DNA from: DAITPV01 sp050692555
GTDB lineage: Bacteria > Actinomycetota > UBA4738 > CALAEC01
Reading direction: 5' to 3'
Length of the DNA stretch: 64,000 bases
Assembly (NCBI GenBank): GCA_050692555.1
Contig: JBOGVS010000006.1
Span: forward strand, 30,735 to 94,734
Below are positions 49,900 to 57,877 of the stretch, in pieces; the first letter of the stretch is position 1; every line of letters begins with the position of its first letter. The translations under genes were made by a program, and so were the position numbers. The notes under the pieces are model-generated. The model was not told the origin of the DNA, did no database searches, and saw only the letters and a program-made list of their open reading frames with translations.

Positions 49900-50286
49900 T
49901 CAGTCCCGAATCTGTCGCAGGTCGAGGCCGACGCGTAGCCGCGACCACCTCCGGTCCGCCGTGAGGACCGGCTTCCCCAGCCGGGACCCGAGGGCCAGAC
50001 AGGCCCGGTCGCCGAGCGAGAGCCCCATCTTGCGCGTGGCCGCCCGGAGCTCGGAGGCACCGACCGCATCGGTGCTGTCGAACGGAACAACGTCGAGGAT
50101 CCGCTCGACCTCGGTGGCGATCCGGCCGGGATCCTCCCCCGCGTCGCCCAATACGGTGAGCGCCTCAGATAGATTCACCGCGCTGATGACGGCCCCGGTA
50201 GCCAACGCCTCCGCGACCTGGTCGGCCCCTGGCTCACGGTGGAGGTACGCGAGCAACGCCGAGGCGTCGAGCACTACCGGGCTCAA
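49900..50286 (-). CDS. PIN-domain ribonuclease toxin (VapC-type)
   Basis: A 128-residue PIN protein: VVLDASALLAYLHREPGADQ (first acidic residue), NLSEALTVLGDAG (Glu), then SLGDRACLALGSRLGKPVLT with Asp and the final TADRRW Asp. These are the four acidic metal ligands of PIN nucleases. The start TTG 50286 overlaps the antitoxin stop (TTGA); the next option is GTG 50274, which would leave out two residues before VLDAS. It is toxin of the pair; the RNA target (often tRNA) is unknown. Confidence 0.9.
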   Translation of the reverse strand: MSPVVLDASALLAYLHREPGADQVAEALATGAVISAVNLSEALTVLGDAGEDPGRIATEVERILDVVPFDSTDAVGASELRAATRKMGLSLGDRACLALGSRLGKPVLTADRRWSRLRVGLDLRQIRD

Positions 50287-50549
50287 GCGCCGCCCTCGGC
50301 CCGGACCTCGGCTCGCCGCTCCTCGATGAGCCGGTCCACCAGGCTGCTCCGCGGTGCCACGTGCCGGTAGGCGCCGAGCATCTCCTGGACGAGCGCCCGC
50401 CGGGAACGCAGGATGAGCCGATCTCCCTCCACCCAGGCGACCAGCTCGTCCCCGGGCTGGAGGCCGAGAGCCTTCCGGACCCTGGCCGGGATAACTGCGC
50501 GTCCCTGAGCCCCGAGCCTCAGATGGGACACCTTCTCCAATTCTGCCAT
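50283..50549 (-). CDS. AbrB/SpoVT-type antitoxin (VapB-like)
   Basis: An 88-residue antitoxin with an N-terminal AbrB swapped-hairpin fold (HLRLGAQGRAVIPARVRKAL, LQPGDELVAWVEGDRLIL) and a C-terminal tail (RLIEERRAEVRAEGGA) that would wrap the PIN toxin. ATG 50549 lies 6 bases after TATGCT on the minus strand with no ribosome site, so it is leaderless; the longer frame upstream is unsupported. The stop overlaps the toxin start, typical of coupled TA operons. The AbrB domain probably represses its own promoter. Confidence 0.88.
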   Translation of the reverse strand: MAELEKVSHLRLGAQGRAVIPARVRKALGLQPGDELVAWVEGDRLILRSRRALVQEMLGAYRHVAPRSSLVDRLIEERRAEVRAEGGA

Positions 50550-50555
50550 GGTTTC

Positions 50556-50561
50556 AGCATA
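50556..50561 (-). promoter_or_regulatory. -10 box (TATGCT) of the VapBC-type operon
   Basis: TATGCT on the minus strand ends 6 bases before ATG 50549; leaderless layout. Confidence 0.45.
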
Positions 50562-50697
50562 TGCCACAATATCTCCTTGTGCCACCAGCTCCTTGTCCCG
50601 GGTCACGCTATCGGATGGCGGTGACACGAACCCGCTCTTGCGGAAGCACCCTCGTCGCGCATCGCCCCTGGTCAGCAGGGGTATGGACCGTGAAGCG

Positions 50698-50703
50698 TAG
50701 ACT
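50698..50703 (+). promoter_or_regulatory. -10 box (TAGACT) of kgd
   Basis: TAGACT ends 12 bases before ATG 50716, giving an almost leaderless transcript. Confidence 0.45.
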
Positions 50704-50715
50704 TGAGTTGAGACC

Positions 50716-53700
50716 ATGACGAAGAAGCTCAACAGGGAGGAATTCGGCCCCAACACCTGGCTGGTCGAGGAACTGTACCGCCAGTACCAGGAAGACCCCC
50801 AGTCCGTCAGCGAGACGTGGCGGGAGTTCTTCGAGGACTACGTCCCCGGCACCGGCGACGGCCGGGCAGCGCAGCCGGAGGCGAGGGCGGCCGAAGCCCC
50901 GGCGAGTTCGGAGCCGCCCCGAGCCGTCGAGGCGCCCGAGCCTGCGGCGGCGACGCTGTCTGAGCAAGGGGCCCGGCCGCCCGAGCCCGAGAACGCGGAG
51001 CCGCTGACCGGCGCAGCCAAGGTCATCGCAAAGAGGATGGAGGAGTCCCTCGAGGTCCCCACCGCTACCAGCGTCCGCACCGTCAACGCGAAGCTCCTCG
51101 AGGTCAACCGCGGGATCCTCAACAACCACCTGAAGCGCCACCAGGGCGGCAAGATGTCCTTCACCCACGTCATCGCGTATGCGGTGGTCCGGGCCCTCAC
51201 CGAGATGCCCGGGATGAACGTCAGCTACGCCGAGCGGGACGGCAAGCCCGCGGTCACCAAGCACGACCACGTCAACCTCGGCCTCGCGGTCGACGTGAAG
51301 CGAGACGACGGGACCCGCGTCCTCCTGGTCCCCGTGGTCAAGGAGGCCGACACCCTCGACTTCGCCGCCTTCCACCGGACCTACGAGGAGCTCATCCAGC
51401 GGACCAATCGCAACAAGCTCACTCCCGCGGACTTCACCGGTGCCACCCACACCATCACCAACCCGGGGACGCTGGGCACCGTCCAGAGCGTGCCGCGGCT
51501 GATGCCCGGGCAGGCCGCGATCATCGGCGTGGGAAGGATCGGGTACCCGGCCGAGTTCGCCGGCGCCGACGAGGACACCATCGCCGACCTCGGGATGGGA
51601 AAGACGCTCACGCTCACCTCCACCTACGACCATCGGGTCATCCAGGGTGCCGAGTCCGGCGAGTTCCTGGCCCTGGTCGAGGAGCTGCTCCTGGGCAAGG
51701 GAGTGTTCTACGAGCGGATCTTCCGGGCCATGCACGTCCCCTACGTGGCGGTGCAGTGGCGCCAGGACGAACGTCCCGCCCGGGGCTCCATCGACGAGGC
51801 CGAGCAGCACATGCGGCTCCGCCAGCTCATCCAGATGTACCGGGTCCGCGGCCACCTGATCGCCGACCTCGACCCCCTCGAGCAGCGGGACCCCACGATG
51901 CACCCCGAGCTCGACCCGGCGACCTACGGTTTCACCATCTGGGACCTCGACCGGACCTTCGCCACCGGCGGGTTCGGCCGGCAGCGCGAGATGAAGCTCC
52001 GGGACATCCTGGCGATCCTCCGCGACGCCTACTGCCGCACCGCCACCGTCGAGTACATGCACATGCAGGACCCCGACCAGAAGGAGTGGATCCAGGAGCA
52101 CACCGAGGGCGTGGACACCACCATCCCTCGCGAGGACAAGCTCCGGATCCTGTCGAAGCTCGGCGAGGTGGAGGCCCTGGAGCAGTTCCTCCACAAGCGG
52201 TACATGGGCCAGCGCCGGTACAGCCTGGAGGGAAGCGAGTCCCTGATCCCCATCCTCGACGCGGTCCTGTCGGCCGCCGCCGACCAGGACCTGGTGGAGT
52301 CGGTGATCGGGATGTCCCACCGGGGCCGCCTCGACGTGCTGACCTCGATCGTGGGCAAGTCGTACTCCGACCTGTTCCGTGAGTTCGAGGGGGCCCTGCC
52401 GCTCGACCTCCCCCAGGGTTCCGGCGACGTGAAGTACCACGTGGGCGCGGAGGGGAAGTTCACCGGCGCGAATGGAAAGGCCATCGTGGTCACGGTGGCC
52501 TCCAACCCCTCGCACCTGGAGGCGGTGGACCCGGTGGTCGAGGGGATGGCCCGGGCCAAGCAGGACCTCCTCGACAAGCCCGAGGAGGCCCCGGTCCTCC
52601 CCATCCTCATCCACGGCGACGCCGCGTTCGCCGGCCAGGGCGTGGTGGCCGAGACCCTCAACCTCTCGGCCCTCCACGGCTTCGGCACCGGTGGGACCGT
52701 GCACGTGATCGTGAACAACCAGCTGGGGTTCACCACCGGGTCGGACTACGGACGGTCCAGCACCTACGCCAGCGACGTGGCCAAGATGGTCCAGGCCCCC
52801 ATCTGGCACGTGAACGGCGACGACCCCGAGGCCTGCGTCCGGGTGGCCCGCCTGGCCTTCGCCTTCCGCCAGACGTACCACAAGGACGTGGTCATCGACA
52901 TGTGGTGCTACCGGAAGTGGGGCCACAACGAGGGAGATGACCCCTCGTACACCCAGCCGCTCATGTACCGGAAGATCAAGGAGCTTCGGACCATCCGGAA
53001 GCGGTACGTGGAGATGCTGGTGAACCGGGGCGACCTGTCGGTCGAGGAGGCCGAGGGGGCCCTGGAGGAGTTCAAGCAGCGGTTGGAGCGGGCCTTCGAG
53101 GAGATCCCCCGGGAGGAGAAGGAAAGGCCGCCGAAGCTGGAGCGCCAGAAGCCCGCGCCGTCGGAGCAGAAGCCCGTGGACACGGCGGTGCCTCGGGAGA
53201 AGCTGGATGAGGTCGTCCAGGCCATCACCACTGTCCCCGAGGGGTTCCACGTCCATCCCAAGCTCGAGAAGTGGCTGGAGGACAGGCGGACGGCCCTCGA
53301 TCGGGACGCGGTGGACTGGTCGCTTGCTGAGGCGTTGGCCTTCGGAACGTTGGTGAGTGAGGGGCGGACGGTGCGGCTGAGCGGTCAGGACAGCAGGAGG
53401 GGGACGTTCAGCCAAAGGCACTCGGTCCTGGTGGACCAGGAGACGGGCGAGGAGTACACGCCGCTGGAGGCGCTGGAGAAGAAGGCGGGAGGGAAGTTCT
53501 TCATCTACGACAGCCTGCTGAGTGAGTTCGCGGTGCTGGGCTTCGAGTATGGGTACAGCGTGGCGGCGCCCGACGCGCTGGTCCAGTGGGAGGCCCAGTT
53601 CGGGGACTTCATCAACGAGGCCCAGGTAGTCGTGGATCTGTTCATCGCGGCGGGCGAGGACAAGTGGGGCCAGACGAGCGGCGTGACGCTGCTGTTGCCC

Positions 53701-54321
53701 CATGGATACGAGGGCCAGGGCCCGGAGCACTCGAGTGCCCGCCTCGAACGCTTCCTCCAGCTCGCGGCTGAGGACAACATGCAGATCGTGGTCCCGAGCA
53801 CCCCGGCTCAGTACTTCCACGTTCTGAGAAGGCAGGCTCTAAAGGAAAGGAAGAAGCCACTGGTGGTTTTCACCCCGAAGAGCCTGCTGAGGATGAAGGA
53901 GACCTTCAGCGAAGCGTCAGCGCTGACCGAGGGAAGGTTCCACCCGGTCCTGCCCGACCCGGATCCCCCGAAGAACGTGAAGCGCGTCGTCCTCTGCCAG
54001 GGAAAGTTCTTCTGGGACCTGCTGAGGGCTCGAGAGGACAAGCGGGTGGCCCTAATCCGAGTCGAGGAACCCTACCCGTTCCCCAAGAAGGAACTGGAGG
54101 CAGGCCTGAAGAAGTACCCCGGAGCCGAGGTGATCTGGGCCCAGGAGGAACCCGAGAACATGGGGTCGTGGCACTTCATGGAACAGATGTGCCGCCGCGA
54201 GCTCGGCCTGGAGCTGGGAGTCACCGCCCGTGACGAAAGCGCGAGCCCAGCCACCGGGAGCCTGGCACTGCATGGTGACGAGCACAAGGAACTCGCCGAG
54301 AACGCCTTATCTCAAGACTGA
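50716..54321 (+). CDS. kgd: Multifunctional 2-oxoglutarate decarboxylase/dehydrogenase E1-E2 (Kgd)
   Basis: A 1201-residue fusion found in Actinobacteria that runs the E1 and E2 steps of 2-oxoglutarate dehydrogenase. Residues 1-45 are the N-terminal segment (FGPNTWLVEELYRQYQEDP). A variable linker follows, then the E2 acyltransferase core (~95-325) ending TYDHRVIQGAESGEFL. The E1 domain has MSHRGRLDVLTSIVGKSY, ThDP-Mg elements GDAAFAGQGVVAETL and VIVNNQLGFTT, and the C-terminal SSARLERFLQLAAEDNMQIV. No lipoyl domain is present, as expected. From about 53270 the codon choice shifts (many AGG arginines), hinting at a recombined 3' end. The stop overlaps the next ATG (TGATG). Confidence 0.96.
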   Translation: MTKKLNREEFGPNTWLVEELYRQYQEDPQSVSETWREFFEDYVPGTGDGRAAQPEARAAEAPASSEPPRAVEAPEPAAATLSEQGARPPEPENAEPLTGAAKVIAKRMEESLEVPTATSVRTVNAKLLEVNRGILNNHLKRHQGGKMSFTHVIAYAVVRALTEMPGMNVSYAERDGKPAVTKHDHVNLGLAVDVKRDDGTRVLLVPVVKEADTLDFAAFHRTYEELIQRTNRNKLTPADFTGATHTITNPGTLGTVQSVPRLMPGQAAIIGVGRIGYPAEFAGADEDTIADLGMGKTLTLTSTYDHRVIQGAESGEFLALVEELLLGKGVFYERIFRAMHVPYVAVQWRQDERPARGSIDEAEQHMRLRQLIQMYRVRGHLIADLDPLEQRDPTMHPELDPATYGFTIWDLDRTFATGGFGRQREMKLRDILAILRDAYCRTATVEYMHMQDPDQKEWIQEHTEGVDTTIPREDKLRILSKLGEVEALEQFLHKRYMGQRRYSLEGSESLIPILDAVLSAAADQDLVESVIGMSHRGRLDVLTSIVGKSYSDLFREFEGALPLDLPQGSGDVKYHVGAEGKFTGANGKAIVVTVASNPSHLEAVDPVVEGMARAKQDLLDKPEEAPVLPILIHGDAAFAGQGVVAETLNLSALHGFGTGGTVHVIVNNQLGFTTGSDYGRSSTYASDVAKMVQAPIWHVNGDDPEACVRVARLAFAFRQTYHKDVVIDMWCYRKWGHNEGDDPSYTQPLMYRKIKELRTIRKRYVEMLVNRGDLSVEEAEGALEEFKQRLERAFEEIPREEKERPPKLERQKPAPSEQKPVDTAVPREKLDEVVQAITTVPEGFHVHPKLEKWLEDRRTALDRDAVDWSLAEALAFGTLVSEGRTVRLSGQDSRRGTFSQRHSVLVDQETGEEYTPLEALEKKAGGKFFIYDSLLSEFAVLGFEYGYSVAAPDALVQWEAQFGDFINEAQVVVDLFIAAGEDKWGQTSGVTLLLPHGYEGQGPEHSSARLERFLQLAAEDNMQIVVPSTPAQYFHVLRRQALKERKKPLVVFTPKSLLRMKETFSEASALTEGRFHPVLPDPDPPKNVKRVVLCQGKFFWDLLRAREDKRVALIRVEEPYPFPKKELEAGLKKYPGAEVIWAQEEPENMGSWHFMEQMCRRELGLELGVTARDESASPATGSLALHGDEHKELAENALSQD

Positions 54322-55180
54322 TGCCTGCGAACGTCTACGAGATCCACTACCCGTGGGGCGTGAAGGACGGCTTCTGCGCTGTTCGCAAGAGGGGATCGAC
54401 GCTGGAAGCCGTTGACTGCCCACGGCTGTCCTATAGGAGGGCCCTTCATGACTTCCGTCAGAGGGACCATCGTGCTACATGCTTCTGGGCGAGGATAGCG
54501 ACGGTCGGACTCAGGCATACATAGGGCAAGGCTTCGAAGGCAGTCGACTTCCGATTCACGAAAAGGACCAGAAGAAGGCGTTCTGGAACCGAGTAGTTGT
54601 ATTCCGGACCACGGACGCAACCCTGGATAAGACGTTCGCGCTCTATCTCGAGTCCCAACTCATTGACCTCGCTCAAAAGGCCGACCGTGCAACTCTCAAT
54701 CAGAACAAGACCAATGCCCCCGCTTTGGGAGCAGCCGACCTTGACTTGGCGAACTGGCTGCTCGAAGAGAGCCTCTTGATCTGTCGGCTCCTCGGCCTCG
54801 ACGTCTTTCGGGTTGCTTCCACGGCAGATGCAACTTCAGACTGGCTCGAACTCAAAGGCAGGAACGCCCACGCGAGAGGGCGGGAATCCTCCGATGGGCG
54901 CTTCTTGGTGGAGGCAGGCGCAACGGGACCAAAGAGCGTAGTGGCGAGCGCTCCGAGTCACGTTTCCGCTGTTAGGGATCGCCTCCTCAAGGAAACGGTA
55001 CTTACGGAAAAGGGTGACGTACTCCTCCTCACAAAGGACTATGAGTTCACGTCTCCTTCAGCAGCAGCCGCTGTCCTCCTGGGACGGTCGGCGAACGGAC
55101 TTACCGAGTGGAAGCGACAGGCGGATGGAAAGACGCTGAAGGATCTAAGAGAGAGTACGGCCTCTGCAGCTAACGCGTGA
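54321..55180 (+). pseudogene. GIY-YIG nuclease with DUF4357 domain, frameshifted
   Basis: ATG 54321 overlaps the kgd stop. The first frame (MPANVYEIHYPWGVKDGFCA ... ALHDFRQ) runs about 45 codons. From about 54456 the nuclease continues one frame away: YMLLGEDSDGRTQAYIGQG (GIY-YIG core; YML and YIG), FWNRVVVFRTTDATLDKTF, ALYLESQLIDLAQKADRATL (conserved YxE), ending in a DUF4357 tail with TSPSAAAAVLLGRSANGLTE. A stop in the second frame at 54449 shows that the N-terminus cannot come from it. ATG 54479 alone would give a truncated 233-residue protein. Such proteins are common in mobile and defence regions; DNA target unknown. One indel, real or artefact. Confidence 0.72.
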
Positions 55181-55208
55181 CTGAGTCTCGCCCCCGGAAA
55201 GCGGAGAG

Positions 55209-55665
55209 CTATCGGGCAGTGCGCCAATAATCGAGGCAGCGCTCCTGCTCTGGCCAGAAAAATGAGCTCCGTCTCGGCGTTGCGAATCGGCAGAAGTCCA
55301 AGGTCCTCAGCCACGTTATCGAACCCTCGTCCGGGCACGCGGTCACCCGCGAGGACCACAACCGCGCTGAGCAACGGTCGGTCATGGAGGAGCCACTCGC
55401 CTACCACAACGTTGCCGAGGAGGTACCCCATCTGTTGCCACTCATGGGTATGTGGGCCGTCCGGCCACGGAATCGCCGTGACAGCCGAAAACACCTCCGA
55501 GTAGGTCCCGACTTACCCGCGACGGGCCCACCCCTCAAGCAGGTGTCGACATGGTTCCACGGCCTGTTCCCACCCCGGCAAGTTGGCGTATCCCTGCACG
55601 TACCACTTCGCGCGTCGCTTGTGATGTGCCACTGTTGATGCCTCCCGGTCACTTCCGTGCTTCAT
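55209..55665 (-). pseudogene. Small unnamed protein gene broken by a stop and a frameshift
   Basis: Reading from ATG 55665: WYVQGYANLPGWEQAVEPC and RHLLEGWARRG, then an in-frame TAA (55515-55513), then VGTYSEVFSAVTAIPWPDG, QQMGYLLGNVVVGEWLLHD, RPLLSAVVVLAGDRVPGRGF and LGLLPIRNAETEL. In a run of five T (55257-55261) the frame shifts; one T fewer restores IFWPEQERCLDYWRTAR and a TAG stop at 55209. The pattern (G-x-TYSE, PLLSAxVV, PGxGF, FWxEx...YW) matches small proteins I have seen in accessory regions but cannot name. The alternative frame from 55494 to 55039 runs antisense into the GIY-YIG gene and is not real at its end. Confidence 0.55.
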
Positions 55666-55677
55666 ACGGTACAAGGG

Positions 55678-55730
55678 TGTCGACGCCCGGTGAAAACTGA
55701 GCACTTCTGGCCGGTCGAAAACTGAACAGG
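55678..55730 (+). repeat. IS21-type left end
   Basis: Contains GGTGAAAACTGAGCA, then GGCCGGTCGAAAACTGAACA. It aligns, in inverted orientation, with the right end at 57878-57930 over about 50 bases with several mismatches. Confidence 0.7.
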
Positions 55731-55797
55731 TTCCCCAACACCTGCACAGCAGTTCGACGGACCCTCCGGAGGACCAACCGACCGGAGGGAGGAAGGG

Positions 55798-55975
55798 GTG
55801 TACTCAGTAAACGACTGCCCGAAGTTCACCGGCTCCACCGGGAGGCTCCTCCTGGCGCAGATCGCTCGGCGCCTCCAGATGAGCCGCAACACCCTGAGTC
55901 GGCTTCTCAGGCTGGCCGAACCGCCCAGGTACCGCGGGGGCCACAGCCCTCGCTCCCGCCCTTACATTGAGCAAA
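55798..55975 (+). pseudogene. istA transposase, N-terminal remnant
   Basis: GTG 55798, preceded by GGGAGGAAGGG, opens with MYSVNDCPKF, then LLLAQIARRLQMSRNTLSRL and LAEPPRYRGG, matching the IstA N-terminal helix-turn-helix and the PPRY motif. The segment MYSVNDCPKFTGSTGR is diverged. Similarity stops near 55975 and the frame ends at 55998; the catalytic DDE domain is gone. Confidence 0.65.
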
Positions 55976-56469
55976 CGTGCCTCTCGCCCTATTCGTAGCC
56001 AGTGCCAGAGTCGCCGCTTCGTTAGCTGTTTCTGAGCAACGGAGCGAACCTCGCCCGTGACCGTTCGGAGATCTCGCAGACGTGTGAAGAACTCAGGATG
56101 GGGAGGGTTGGTTGACCCGAGAGCCTTCTCCACCTCAATCCAAGCGTTGAGGATGGCTCCGGCCTCGACCCACCTTGGCATGAAACGTAGCGCCGAAGTC
56201 CGCCAGCACCAAAGGAGATCTCGGACTCGGTCGCTCGCTGCGATCACGGTGCCCGTTTGGAACACACCTTCCGAGGACACTCGTTCCGGCGAGAGCATGA
56301 AGTCGATGTGCCCCTCTAGCTGAGCGCACGACGTCACGAGGTCGCCCAAGCCTGCTTCTCGCTCTTCGTCCCGCCGAATGCGTCGTGCCGTGCTGGGAGC
56401 TAAGAGCTTCCCGAGCAGGGCAGTTCCCATCCCTCCGAACAGGATGCCGGTGACAAAGTTCAAATCCAT
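55804..56469 (-). CDS. Hypothetical membrane-anchored protein in the IS21 shell
   Basis: About 221 residues. ATG 56469 has GGAGG and GGAAGG upstream. An N-terminal membrane segment (FVTGILFGGMGTALLGKLL) is followed by a helical cytoplasmic part (GDLVTSCAQLEGHIDFML, VRDLLWCWRTSALRFMPRWV, TRLRDLRTVTGEVRSVAQKQ). No known family. The last 55 or so residues are antisense to the istA remnant and unlikely to be the native C-terminus, so the gene was probably truncated when the cassette formed. Codon use is less GC-biased than in the chromosome. Confidence 0.5.
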   Translation of the reverse strand: MDLNFVTGILFGGMGTALLGKLLAPSTARRIRRDEEREAGLGDLVTSCAQLEGHIDFMLSPERVSSEGVFQTGTVIAASDRVRDLLWCWRTSALRFMPRWVEAGAILNAWIEVEKALGSTNPPHPEFFTRLRDLRTVTGEVRSVAQKQLTKRRLWHWLRIGREARLLNVRAGARAVAPAVPGRFGQPEKPTQGVAAHLEAPSDLRQEEPPGGAGELRAVVY

Positions 56470-56698
56470 CCTTCCCACCTCCGTGTAGGAACTCTGCGTC
56501 GAAAGTACTAAGCGTGACCGACACGAACATTCTGTTCAGCCCAGCACACCGTAAACCGGTCGCTGCCAAAAGCGACGGATCGGCGGAGCCCATGCTGGGG
56601 AAGCATCTGCCTCTCAGGGGTTGCTAGGGGACTAGTGCCATCGAATCCTAGGCTGTGCTAGTGTTCAGCTATCAGGCAGCCGAGAGGAGGTGGGACAG

Positions 56699-57151
56699 AT
56701 GCTTGAGAACAACGAAGAACTGGTACAGGTTTGGGTGCCTAAGCGGCATCTAGGGGCAGTGTACCAGCGGATCGCCGAGCTGGAGGGCCAGACCGAGGCC
56801 GCTCCGAGCGGGCAGGATGGCTGGTCCGAGGAGCTGCTTAAGAGGGCTTTCGAGGAGTCAGGAGAGAGCATGCAGGCGGTCCTCCGTTACTTGGCCGATC
56901 GCCCGGAGAAGCGGGTTCCGGCCAGGGATCTCATCGCCATCCTTCGGAAGATCCACAAGCAGCCAGGCGGTGACCACACGCTGCTGGCCGGCGTCATCGG
57001 GTCCTTCGCGCGCAAGGTCGTGAATTGGTACGGCCTTCAGAACTCGCGAGGAGGAGCGGTGCTGCCGTTCCAGCATCGTCGGGACAAGGTGTTGAAGTCC
57101 CGCGTCTACATCATGCCAAAGCACGTGGCCAGGGTCATCGCGGCGACCTAG
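56699..57151 (+). CDS. Small DNA-binding-like protein in the IS21 shell
   Basis: 150 residues. ATG 56699 has GAGGAGG eight bases upstream. The N-terminus (NNEELVQVWVPKRHLGAVYQ) precedes a winged-helix-like region (WSEELLKRAFEESGESMQAV, LRYLADRPEKRVPARDLIAI) and a C-terminal part (LLAGVIGSFARKVVNWYGLQ, SRVYIMPKHVARVIAAT). This pattern occurs in small actinobacterial proteins of unknown role; a regulator is plausible. A strong terminator follows. GTG 56690 is an alternative start but lies inside the ribosome site. Confidence 0.6.
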   Translation: MLENNEELVQVWVPKRHLGAVYQRIAELEGQTEAAPSGQDGWSEELLKRAFEESGESMQAVLRYLADRPEKRVPARDLIAILRKIHKQPGGDHTLLAGVIGSFARKVVNWYGLQNSRGGAVLPFQHRRDKVLKSRVYIMPKHVARVIAAT

Positions 57152-57196
57152 GTGAGCACCGACCGGCCGAGACGTTTCCTCCCGGCCGGACGCGAA

Positions 57197-57237
57197 GAGA
57201 GCGCCCCAGGGGTTTCCTCCAACCCTGGGGCGCTCTC
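57197..57237. terminator. Strong 15-bp-stem terminator hairpin
   Basis: GAGAGCGCCCCAGGG and CCCTGGGGCGCTCTC form a perfect 15-bp stem with an 11-base loop between two convergent genes of the IS21 shell. There is no long U-tract. It can serve both directions. Confidence 0.8.
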
Positions 57238-57280
57238 ATCAAGATTCTAACGCTTGCCGGAGATGGCGAACCCCACCGCA

Positions 57281-57607
57281 TTAGTCGTCCAGGTCGAGTG
57301 GCTCCTCGTCACCTTCGGCCTCACCCAAATCTAGACCGTTGGACCAAGGCCATTTGGGGTCCCCGTACTTCCGGTAGAAGAGGATGGACTCGGCAGTTGA
57401 GTTGACCTGACACTGGACAAGAATCGAGTCATCCTGCGACAGAGCTCGGCTACGTAGCCAAGACTTGCCCTGTTTGGAGTCGCCATGAATGACGATGTGC
57501 CGGTCAGTCTGGAGCACATACGCAAAGCGCTGGTCGAGGCCTCCGCGATCAACGTAAGAGGCTTGGCTCACCTCGGTGGCTATTCCAAAGACCTCTTGCA
57601 GTTCCAT
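57281..57607 (-). pseudogene. P-loop ATPase, N-terminal fragment
   Basis: About 108 residues from ATG 57607. YVDRGGLDQRFAYVLQTDRH is followed by IVIHGDSKQGKSWLRSRAL, a Walker A motif (GDSKQGKS) like that at the head of large signalling/defence ATPases, and DDSILVQCQVNSTAESIL. Such proteins normally run several hundred residues; here the frame ends soon after with a short acidic tail (EAEGDEEPLDLDD). It is most likely a truncated remnant, though a small stand-alone P-loop protein cannot be excluded. Confidence 0.5.
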
Positions 57608-57719
57608 GACGCCGTTCACTCCCCGCGGACCCTGCTCGTGGGCCCTCAGCCTACCCAAACGAAGGACAACCCAGAGCGGGATAGATTCCCCTGCTACACC
57701 GGTAGCTCGGAGACCCTAG

Positions 57720-57875
57720 ACGTTCTCCGCCTGGGGCGAGATCTTCGGAGACCCCGTGGCCGTGGCCGCCTTGGTCGACCGTTTGGTCCACCACGCGGAG
57801 GTCATTGTGCTGAAGGGAGGGAGCTATTGCCTGAAGGGCAAGGTGAAGGAGGTGATGGCCTCAGAGGCCTCGTAG
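57720..57875 (+). pseudogene. istB ATPase, C-terminal remnant
   Basis: 51 codons ending in TAG: TFSAWGEIFGDPVAVAALVD, RLVHHAEVIVLKGGSYCLKG. This matches the IstB tail (WGEIFGDP, ILDRLLHH, RGxSYRLK). The preceding ATPase body is absent; the upstream codon is a stop (TAG). Confidence 0.75.
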
Positions 57876-57877
57876 GT

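Noticed and set aside
50608..53820. Open frame of 1070 codons antisense to kgd
   Set aside because: Composition follows from the complementary strand of a strongly GC3-biased gene; the kgd frame has full domain support and the antisense frame shows none.
54479..55180. GIY-YIG gene as an intact 233-residue CDS
   Set aside because: The family has about 50 more residues before the YML strand, and a better-placed start (54321) exists in another frame.
55039..55494. 151-codon minus-strand gene
   Set aside because: Only its first part matches a protein pattern; the rest is antisense to the GIY-YIG gene, and the true C-terminus is in another frame.
55209..55665. MGMT/alkyltransferase-like assignment for the broken small gene
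   Set aside because: The TYSE...PLLSAVVV...PGRGF pattern is only loosely like the alkyltransferase domain and lacks the PCHR motif.
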